This document shows positions 28,808 to 35,327 of a DNA stretch of 64,000 nucleotides, in pieces. How positions within the stretch are numbered: the first letter of the stretch is position 1; each line of letters opens with the position of its first letter. Source of the DNA: Acidobacteriota bacterium (GTDB taxonomy: Bacteria > Acidobacteriota > Vicinamibacteria > Vicinamibacterales > UBA8438); contig WTFV01000275.1 of NCBI GenBank assembly GCA_011523845.1, positions 1 to 64,000 on the forward strand, written 5' to 3'. The position numbers and the translations under genes were made by a program. Below the pieces are notes generated by a model, which saw nothing but the letters and a program-made list of their open reading frames with translations, had not been told where the DNA came from and did no database searches.

Positions 28808-29200
28808 ATGCACCCCGGCTCGCCGGCAACCGCGCCGAAAGACGATTGGCAGCCGCGGCGCATCGGGGCCAACCCGCCGACCGCGCTGGTGTCGCTGCAC
28901 ACGGCCGCGGCGAGCGAAGTCCTGGGCGCGTGCGGCGTGCCGGTGTCGCTGTTCACGTCCGACAACAGTCAGGGCCAGCGTGAGGCGTTCCGGCGCTTCC
29001 TGCACTCCACCGTGCAGCCGCTCGGCGCGCTCGTTGCCGGCGAGCTGTCAGCCAAGCTCGAAGCGGACGTGACGCTCGGCTTCGACCGACTGTTCGCGGC
29101 CGACCTGTCCGGCCGGGCGCGGGCGTTTCAGTCGATGGTCGGCGGCGGGATGGACCCCGGCAAGGCGGCGGGGCTCGCGGGGCTCATGGAGTCGGAGTAG
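28808..29200 (+). pseudogene. Phage portal protein, C-terminal fragment (HK97 type)
   Basis: From about 28808 the frame resembles the C-terminal third of HK97-type portal proteins: DDWQPRRIGANPPTALVSL, then LGACGVPVSLFT, QREAFRRFLHSTVQPL, AGELSAKLEADV, and the end MDPGKAAGLAGLMESE. The N-terminal wing and stem domains are missing, and sequence before 28808 looks like the IS end. An open frame extends back to 28655 but is not portal-like. It is the only phage structural gene left in the island, so the original element was probably a prophage. Confidence 0.75.
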
Positions 29201-29248
29201 CGGGCGTGCCGGGAGACTTCCCGGGGACGTTCGGGTAAAATTGGGGGC

Positions 29249-29401
29249 ATGAGTGAGGCACACTACGTGACCCGTGACGAGTTGCGGGCCGAGCTCGCCG
29301 AGATGAAGGTTGACCTGATCAAGTGGATGGTCGGCACCGGGCTCGGCATCGCGGCCGTCACCGCAACGCTGGCCGGCATCATCCTGCGGGCGCTCCAGTA
29401 A
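29249..29401 (+). CDS. 50-residue membrane protein of the island
   Basis: A complete small frame: ATG at 29249 with GGGGG just before it, and TAA at 29399-29401. It has a charged N-terminal helix (MSEAHYVTRDELRAELAEMK) and one hydrophobic helix ending in IILRALQ. It resembles the C-terminal half of the protein at 2350-2697, sharing the KW(M/V)VGT and ILRAL motifs. In a phage setting such proteins may be holin-like or structural, but that is a guess. A ribosome-binding site and conserved pattern support it being real despite its size. Confidence 0.6.
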   Translation: MSEAHYVTRDELRAELAEMKVDLIKWMVGTGLGIAAVTATLAGIILRALQ

Positions 29402-29494
29402 CCTGCCCCCCCTGGGGCGCGTGGTATCGTGCGTGGGACGGACGCGAACACGCTTCCGGTAAACCACTTGTCGAGAATGACTTAGCGCCGCCAT

Positions 29495-29520
29495 TCGAAT
29501 CCGGGCACGCGCGCCAACCT
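29495..29520 (+). repeat. Right attachment repeat (attR)
   Basis: An exact copy of the 26 bases at 26976-27001. It restores only the 3' end of tRNA-Arg (T-loop to CCA), with no 5' half, so it marks the outer end of the island. Confidence 0.9.
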
Positions 29521-29551
29521 TTCACGCCGCCCCGACGAATCGAATGCCGGT

Positions 29552-31030
29552 TCATCCCTCGTGGATGTCCCGAAACGCGTAGTGATTCCAGCCGAAGACT
29601 TCCTTCAACGCCATCGCGGCGTCGAAGCCGTGCTGCTGCACGTCGGGCACCGACAGGTTGAACTCGAAGGGAAACAGACAGTGTCCTTCGAACTCCTCGT
29701 TCCAGGAGCCGACCGTGTAGACGGGAGCCGGCAACGCGCCGCGAGCCAGCTCGCCGGTCCAGTGCGGCGTGATGTGGCCCTCCATGTGCACGCGCTTCAC
29801 GAGCTTCATGAAGTCGGCGTAGTCGCCGCGGTCGATCTCCAGCGTCGGATGGCCCGGTTTGGCGAAACCCGGTGCCACGTTGGGGATGACCAGCAGGCGC
29901 CGTCCCGTGAACCGGCTCCGCAGAGGGGAGACGTCGGCGTACGTGTTGCTCAGAATGGCGACCTGGTTCCGGATGTAGGCGGGCGACATGCGCAGCCGCT
30001 GTTCTCTGCCGCGCTTGACGTTGCCCGCGTGGTGATAGATGAAGATGGCGTCGAACAACATGCTGCGAACGCGGCGGTCGTCGGCGAAGTATCCCGCGGA
30101 CAGTTGCATCTCTTCGCCGACCAGGAACGGGGGCTCGCCATAGACGTCGGCGAACGCATCGAGCGCGTTCCCGATGGTCCGATGCAGGGCGTCGATGTGG
30201 CTCGGGCCGAGCGGCAGTCTGCCCCAGGTGTGCGTGCCGAAGATGAACATGACGGGGCGTCCGTCCAGGGTGAAGATGCGGGCCGCACTGTCGTCCCGGA
30301 CGCGCGCCAGGAAGCGGGCCATCTCGCGAAAGTCCAGGTCGAAGCGCGTCTGCACGTCCGTGGTCCGGAAGTCGATCCGCCCCAGCGCGAACGGAAGCGC
30401 GAGCGTGCTCTCGTAGAGCAGACACGCGTGTCGCGTGCCGAGGTTCGGCGCCCGCAGGTATCCCCTGTGGTAGTTGCTGTTGTTGTTGTTGTTGGCGTGC
30501 CGGGGAATCCAGCTCAGGGCGTCCACGGTGACCCCGAACTCGTTCTTCAGTTCGTTGAAGGTCGTCTCGACCTGCGGATCGGACGAGCGGTAGTTGCCGC
30601 CCTTGAAGCGGACGGTCTGGGTTCCCGGAGGCCGGTCCAGGGTGTTGTACCAGCCGTAGTGCCAGGCGATGGTGATCGGCCGGCGCGGCGGCTCCCCGGA
30701 CTCGGCGTACTGCCGGACGGAATGGCTGACCGCGTCGACGACGAGCGGATCGACGGCGGCTCGGCCGAGCACGTCGGCGCGGTAGTCGAAACCCGCTCTG
30801 GGCGAGAGGCCGAATCCGCGGTAGGCATGCAGGGCGGTGTTCACTATCTCCGCGTCGAGGGTGTTGATCTCGCCGCTTCCGTCGACGTCCGTCACGTAGG
30901 GGGGAAGCAGCATCGGCGCTGCCTGCCCGCGAGCCGGGGCGGGAAGCGCGCCGGCCGCGAGCGACATGGCGGCGGAACGAACGAACGACCGCCTCGACAG
31001 CCATGCGGCGTCGTGTCTCGGTTCCTTCAT
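29552..31030 (-). CDS. Tat-exported glycosidase-like protein (GH71/GH99-type barrel)
   Basis: A 492-residue exported protein. The twin-arginine signal is RRSFVRSAAMSLAAGALPAPA (about 13-33). After it comes one Ca-binding F-hand-like loop, DVDGSGEINTLDAEI, of the dockerin type. The main domain has ITIAWHYGWYNTLDRPPGTQ, then VMFIFGTHTWGR and a C-terminal VGSWNEEFEGHCLFPFEFN, which resembles the alpha-mannanase/endomannosidase (GH99, WbsX, GH71) barrel. The substrate is unknown. An Asn run (five NN codons from a GTT repeat at about 30476-30496) is unusual. It is monocistronic, with a repeat-rich gap upstream. Confidence 0.72.
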   Translation of the reverse strand: MKEPRHDAAWLSRRSFVRSAAMSLAAGALPAPARGQAAPMLLPPYVTDVDGSGEINTLDAEIVNTALHAYRGFGLSPRAGFDYRADVLGRAAVDPLVVDAVSHSVRQYAESGEPPRRPITIAWHYGWYNTLDRPPGTQTVRFKGGNYRSSDPQVETTFNELKNEFGVTVDALSWIPRHANNNNNSNYHRGYLRAPNLGTRHACLLYESTLALPFALGRIDFRTTDVQTRFDLDFREMARFLARVRDDSAARIFTLDGRPVMFIFGTHTWGRLPLGPSHIDALHRTIGNALDAFADVYGEPPFLVGEEMQLSAGYFADDRRVRSMLFDAIFIYHHAGNVKRGREQRLRMSPAYIRNQVAILSNTYADVSPLRSRFTGRRLLVIPNVAPGFAKPGHPTLEIDRGDYADFMKLVKRVHMEGHITPHWTGELARGALPAPVYTVGSWNEEFEGHCLFPFEFNLSVPDVQQHGFDAAMALKEVFGWNHYAFRDIHEG

Positions 31031-31115
31031 GGACTGTACGGAGCGAGTTCCCGTGATCGCCGGTCCGCGATGCCCGCGCAGGAACCGAAGCGATCCTCCG
31101 ATCGCAGCGGGCTAG

Positions 31116-31214
31116 TCTAGGAGCTTGCGCCGTAGAACGCAAGGAAGCGCGTTCCGAGGCGCAAGCTCCCGGGGCGGTGGGGGCTGCGGCCGGACACGGG
31201 GTCCTGCGACGGGT
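31116..31214 (+). repeat. Dispersed palindromic repeat, copy A (99 bp)
   Basis: It has a perfect 12-bp inverted repeat, GGAGCTTGCGCC (31120-31131) and GGCGCAAGCTCC (31158-31169), with an inner GAACGC/GCGTTC stem. A following tail (GGGGCGGTGGGGGCTG..GGCC..ACACGG..CC.TGCGACGGGT) is shared with copy B at 52839-52934 in reverse orientation. It lies in the 332-bp gap between the glycosidase and the TPR gene, where I see nothing else. Confidence 0.8.
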
Positions 31215-31362
31215 CCGGCGGCTGGCACGATGCAGGCGTCGGCGCCGAAACGCCCAAGGCTCCCACGCCGCACAAGCCCATCGCGCGTTTCATGACGCCG
31301 GGGTGTAGGGGTACGCCGCTCATGACGTTTGGTACAATTCACCGGGACCTGGTGAGCAGTCG

Positions 31363-32079
31363 ATGAAGAGAACGGAAAGACACCACCTCAAGGAGGACCC
31401 GTTGGCCGTCAGGCTGCGGGTCCTGCTGGATTCCACCCGCGGCGGCCGGTCGGCGGTCCTCGTCGCGGCCGTGGCCGGCGGCCTCCTGGTCGGCGGGGCC
31501 GTTTTCGGCTGGCAACAGTGGCGGACGACACGGGCCGGTGAGCTGCTCGCCTCGGCGATGGCCATCGTCGAGGCGCCTGTCGTTCCCGCGGACGCCGGGG
31601 AGACGCCGGCGGGAGCCTATCCGTCGGAAGCGGCCAAGCTCGAGACGGCGGTACCGCGGCTGCTGGCGGCGGCGGACGCGTATCCCGGCCTGGCCCAGGG
31701 CATCGCCGCCCGCTATCAGGCCGCGGTGGCACTGGGTACGCTGGGTCGAACCGCGGAGGCGGGCGCGCAATTCCAGCAACTGGCGGAGATTGCCGGTGGC
31801 GGCATCTACGGAAGAATGGCGCGCCTGGGGCGTGCCGAGACCCATCTGCAGGCTGGAGAGTACGCTGACGCCATCGCCCTGCTCGAAGCGGAGACACGGA
31901 CCGCGGGTGACGATTTCCCGGTCGACGCCGTGCTCATGCGCCTCGGCCAGTCCTATCGACTCGCCGATCAGCCGGCCGAGGCGACGCTGGCGTTCCAGCG
32001 GCTGGTCGACGAGTTTCCCGCCTCCGGCTATCGCTTCGATGCCGAGCGCGAGCTCGACGGACTCGTCCCCGGCCGGTAG
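31363..32079 (+). CDS. Tetratricopeptide-repeat inner-membrane protein (YfgM-like)
   Basis: A 238-residue protein with a basic N-terminal cytoplasmic stretch (MKRTERHHLKEDPLAVRL), one membrane helix (about 31-48) and a periplasmic TPR-like helical domain (repeat units near LAAADAYPGLAQGIAARY, GRTAEAGAQFQQLAEIA and QPAEATLAFQRLVDEFPAS). This layout is like YfgM/TPR_21 proteins, which assist periplasmic folding and BAM-type assembly. A TACAAT (31333-31338) 25 bases upstream could be its -10. The aguB-aguA genes follow 24 bases on, but a functional link is not obvious. Confidence 0.8.
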   Translation: MKRTERHHLKEDPLAVRLRVLLDSTRGGRSAVLVAAVAGGLLVGGAVFGWQQWRTTRAGELLASAMAIVEAPVVPADAGETPAGAYPSEAAKLETAVPRLLAAADAYPGLAQGIAARYQAAVALGTLGRTAEAGAQFQQLAEIAGGGIYGRMARLGRAETHLQAGEYADAIALLEAETRTAGDDFPVDAVLMRLGQSYRLADQPAEATLAFQRLVDEFPASGYRFDAERELDGLVPGR

Positions 32080-32102
32080 CCGTCCGGCCACGGAGGCCTG
32101 CC

Positions 32103-33035
32103 ATGACCCACGGGCGGAAGTCCGCGGCCGGCGAGTTCACCGTCGGTCTGGTGCAGATGGCCTGTTCGCCCATGCTCCCCCGCAACCACGAGACCGCCGA
32201 GGCGGGTATTCGGGACGCCGTCAGCCGGGGTGCGCAAGTAGTCTGCCTGCAGGAGCTGTTCGCCACGCCGTACTTCTGTCAGCGCGAGGACGACGCCAGC
32301 TTCGATCTGGCGGAGGAAATCCCGGGACCGCTGACGACGCGCTTCGCAAGGCTCGCGCGGGCGCTCGATGTCGTACTGATCGTGCCGCTGTTCGAGCGGC
32401 GGGCGGCCGGGCTCTACCACAACTCCGCTGTCGTCATCGACGCGTCGGGCGACCTGCTCGGCATCTACCGCAAGGTCCACGTGCCCGATGATCCGCAGTT
32501 CCTCGAGAAGTTCTACTTCGCGCCGGGGGACCTCGGCTATCGCGTCTTCGAGACCCGGCACGCCCGTATCGGGGTGCTCATCTGCTGGGACCAGTGGTAT
32601 CCGGAAGCAGCCCGCCTCACGGCGCTCCGCGGAGCCGAGGCGATCTTCTATCCGACGGCGATCGGGTGGACCGGCGACGCGGCTCCGAGCGCGGAGGGAC
32701 TGGCCGAACGAGACGCCTGGATCACGGTCCAGCGGGGACACGCCATCGCGAACGGCGTCTACGTGGCGGTCGTGAACCGTGTCGGGGTCGAGAGTTCCGC
32801 TGCCGGCGTGCTGAGATTCTGGGGCGAGTCGTTCGTCTGCGATCCCGGCGGACGCGTGATCGCGCGCGCCGCCGGCGAGGCGCCGCGCGTGCTGGTGGCG
32901 CGGTGCAGCCGGGCCACGCTCGAGCGACAGCGGCGCGCCTGGCCGTTCCTGCGTGACCGCCGCATCGACACCTATGCGCCAATCACGCGCCGGTACATCG
33001 ACGCGCCCCTGCAAGAGGCCTCTCCGGAGGGATGA
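32103..33035 (+). CDS. aguB: N-carbamoylputrescine amidase
   Basis: A nitrilase-family hydrolase that makes putrescine from N-carbamoylputrescine, releasing CO2 and NH3. The 310 residues carry the catalytic triad Glu51 (in LQELFATPYF), Lys124 (GIYRKVHVPDD) and Cys161 (ICWDQWYPE). The specificity region FYFAPGDLGYRVFET is typical of AguB and not of other nitrilases. Its ATG overlap with aguA (ATGA at 33032-33035) shows translational coupling, and the pair converts agmatine to putrescine. Cytosolic. Very secure by context. Confidence 0.95.
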   Translation: MTHGRKSAAGEFTVGLVQMACSPMLPRNHETAEAGIRDAVSRGAQVVCLQELFATPYFCQREDDASFDLAEEIPGPLTTRFARLARALDVVLIVPLFERRAAGLYHNSAVVIDASGDLLGIYRKVHVPDDPQFLEKFYFAPGDLGYRVFETRHARIGVLICWDQWYPEAARLTALRGAEAIFYPTAIGWTGDAAPSAEGLAERDAWITVQRGHAIANGVYVAVVNRVGVESSAAGVLRFWGESFVCDPGGRVIARAAGEAPRVLVARCSRATLERQRRAWPFLRDRRIDTYAPITRRYIDAPLQEASPEG

Positions 33036-34207
33036 GCGATCGACGCCCGGCGATGGCGGGCCGGAACGCCTTGCCCGCCCCGGCGCCCGGTCACCACGGA
33101 TTCAGGATGCCGGCGGAATGGGAGCCGCACGAGGCGACCTGGCTCGTCTGGCCCCATGCCCGAGCCGACTGGGAGGTCAAGACCGCGGCGGTCGAATGGT
33201 GCTACGCCGACATCGTGCGTCACCTCGTCCGGGGCGAGCGTGTGGCAATCGTCTACAACGACGAGGCGGTGCGGCGGCGGGCGGAGCGCCGGTTGCGGCA
33301 GACCGGTATCGATCCGGATCGGATCGACGCCCACGTCATTCCGATGAACCGCTCGTGGATTCGGGACTGCGGCCCGATCTTCGTCGTCGGCGGCGCGGTC
33401 GATTGCCCTACCGTCGCGGCCACCGACTGGGGCTTCAACGGCTGGGCCCGTTACCGCGCCTGGCGGCGCGACGACGGGTTGCCCCGTGCGATTGCCGGCC
33501 GCCTCGGCATGCGCCGCTTCGAGATCGCCGTGGCGACGCGCCATGGCGCGCGGCGGGTCGTTCTCGAGGGGGGCAGTGTCGACGTGAACGGAGCGGGCCT
33601 GCTGCTGGCGACCGAGGAGTGCCTGCTGCACCGCGACCAGGCGCGGAACCCGGGACTGCCGCGCGAGAGGCTCGAACGGGCATTGCGGCACGGACTCGGG
33701 ATCGAGCAGGTACTGTGGCTGGGCGGGGGCATCGCCGGCGACGATACGCACGGCCACGTCGACGACGTGGCCCGCTTCGTGCAACGGGACACCGTCGTGG
33801 CCGCCGTCGAGCCCGACGTGCGCGACGACAACCACGCGCCCCTGGCGGACAATCTGCTGCGCCTGCGGGCCATGCGCGACCAGCGCGGCCGCCCGCTGCG
33901 CGTCGTGACGGTTCCGATGCCGCGGCCGCTGTTCTTCGACGGGGACCGTCTGCCGGCGAGCTACCTGAACTTCTACGTCGGCAACGCCGTGGTGCTCGTC
34001 CCGACCTTCAACGATCCGGCCGACCGCACGGCCCTGGGCATCCTGGCCGACCTGTTTCCGACCCGCGAGGTGGTCGGCATCCATGCCGGCGATCTCATCC
34101 TCGGTCTGGGGGCCGTGCACTGCGTCACCCAGCAGCAGCCCCGTGGACGCGTCGCGCGCCCGGACGAAGCGCAGGAGCGCCCCGACCGGCCCGGCGGCAG
34201 TCATTGA
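33032..34207 (+). CDS. aguA: Agmatine deiminase
   Basis: Converts agmatine to N-carbamoylputrescine and ammonia. The 391 residues form the five-fold beta/alpha propeller of the guanidine-modifying superfamily: EWEPHEATWLVWPH near the start, MNRSWIRDCGPIF, then GGSVDVNG, DTHGHVDDVARFV and the catalytic Cys364 in LGAVHCVTQQQP. It starts inside the aguB stop. Its stop (34205-34207) overlaps that of the facing DHS-like gene by a few bases, so the two polyamine operons converge tail to tail. No arginine decarboxylase is in the window. Confidence 0.95.
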   Translation: MSDRRPAMAGRNALPAPAPGHHGFRMPAEWEPHEATWLVWPHARADWEVKTAAVEWCYADIVRHLVRGERVAIVYNDEAVRRRAERRLRQTGIDPDRIDAHVIPMNRSWIRDCGPIFVVGGAVDCPTVAATDWGFNGWARYRAWRRDDGLPRAIAGRLGMRRFEIAVATRHGARRVVLEGGSVDVNGAGLLLATEECLLHRDQARNPGLPRERLERALRHGLGIEQVLWLGGGIAGDDTHGHVDDVARFVQRDTVVAAVEPDVRDDNHAPLADNLLRLRAMRDQRGRPLRVVTVPMPRPLFFDGDRLPASYLNFYVGNAVVLVPTFNDPADRTALGILADLFPTREVVGIHAGDLILGLGAVHCVTQQQPRGRVARPDEAQERPDRPGGSH

Positions 34208-35304
34208 GGCGGATCATCGAGGCCGTCGAACCGATCCACGGGAACCGGCGCGCCGTCGACGGCGAGCGCCCGACCGCCGAGCTCGAACGCGGGCGGGCGG
34301 CGGGCGGCGAGCAGCTCGCGCGCCGATGCGGCCAGGGCGCTCGTGAGCAGCGGGAAGGCGAGCGTCGCGTCGGCGTGCACGGTGACCTGGTCCGCGTCGG
34401 CGTGCAGCTTGCCCCAGCTCCGCGCCTCGTCCAGGCTCGACCCCGAAGCGCCGCCGAAGTGCGGGGAGTCGGTGATGATCTGCAGCGCGTAGCGATGCCC
34501 GCCCGCCCCGGGCCGACAGAAGTCGGCCTGGACGCTGGCCTGATTGATGAAGTTCTTCGGCGTCCCGCCGCCCAGCACGATGGAGGCCGTGCGCGGCCGC
34601 CGGATCACCAGGTTCGTCGACTCGATGACGTCGCCGATCACGTCGATTCGTCCGCATTCGGATCGCGCGTGCCGGGCCTGCGCCAGCCCCATCCCGATCG
34701 ACGAATCCGCGATCGCCGGGCAGAACAGCGGCACCCTTGCGCGGTAGGCCGCCGTGAGGATGCCGTCGCCGCCCGTCTCGTTCCAGAGGCGCCGTCCGAG
34801 CCGGTGCAGGTACTCTCGCGTGGTGTACGGCCGCGGCTCGAGCTCGCTGGTGAAGTCGGCGATCCAGTGGTCGTTGTCGACGAATTCGTCCTCGTCCACG
34901 TAGGTGTCGTAGACGCGATCGATGCGCGCCGCCTGCAGGGCGCGGTCGTCCGCGCGGGGCGAGCCGACGAAGTGCCGCCGGCCGCGGGTCTCGTGCAGGT
35001 CGTGATACAGGTTGGCCCCCGTGGAGACGACGCAGTCCACGGCGCGGTCGCGGATCAGCCGGGCGATGGCCAGCCGGAGGCCGCCGGCGGTCAGGGCGCC
35101 GGCCACGCCGAGAAAGATCACGACGTCCCCGGCGAGCATGCGCTGCCAGATCCGATGAGCGATCGCGAGGTTGCGCCCCTGGAACGAGATTCGCTCCATC
35201 CGGCGCAGGAGCTCGTCGGCCGGCGCGCCGGGCGCCGGCTCGAACGGCTCCACCGGCACGTCGAGGAAGCGTGACTTGTCGGGCGGGACGGACGGCTTGG
35301 ACAT
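34201..35304 (-). CDS. Deoxyhypusine-synthase-like protein (possible homospermidine synthase)
   Basis: A 367-residue member of the deoxyhypusine synthase family: VIFLGVAGALTAGGLR, VSTGANLYHDLHE, the NAD-binding GGGTPKNFINQ and the catalytic Lys299 in EARSWGKLHAD, equal to the lysine that forms the imine in the eukaryotic enzyme. Bacteria lack eIF5A hypusine, so this homologue should act on small polyamines; some bacterial relatives make homospermidine from putrescine. It converges with aguB-aguA, which supplies putrescine, supporting that reading. The family is certain, the reaction is not. Confidence 0.85.
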   Translation of the reverse strand: MSKPSVPPDKSRFLDVPVEPFEPAPGAPADELLRRMERISFQGRNLAIAHRIWQRMLAGDVVIFLGVAGALTAGGLRLAIARLIRDRAVDCVVSTGANLYHDLHETRGRRHFVGSPRADDRALQAARIDRVYDTYVDEDEFVDNDHWIADFTSELEPRPYTTREYLHRLGRRLWNETGGDGILTAAYRARVPLFCPAIADSSIGMGLAQARHARSECGRIDVIGDVIESTNLVIRRPRTASIVLGGGTPKNFINQASVQADFCRPGAGGHRYALQIITDSPHFGGASGSSLDEARSWGKLHADADQVTVHADATLAFPLLTSALAASARELLAARRPPAFELGGRALAVDGAPVPVDRFDGLDDPPQ

Positions 35305-35327
35305 GGTGGGGGACCGCCGGCGACCGT

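Larger units (their letters stand above)
26976..29520. mobile_element. Decayed integrative element in tRNA-Arg(CCT)
   Basis: About 2.5 kb lies between perfect 26-bp direct repeats, one of them the functional 3' end of tRNA-Arg. Contents in order: the N-terminal domain of a tyrosine integrase pointing away from the tRNA, an IS110-family insertion sequence whose transposase is frameshifted, the C-terminal part of a phage portal protein, and a 50-residue membrane protein. The gene order fits a prophage or phage-derived island that lost its middle after the insertion sequence entered. The integrase is cut, so the element cannot move by itself. The boundaries are well supported; the history is inferred. 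Confidence 0.85.

Noticed and set aside
30470..30500. GTT tandem repeat as a possible microsatellite or CRISPR-like array
   Set aside because: It is about seven triplets within the glycosidase coding frame and encodes an Asn run; no spacer structure.
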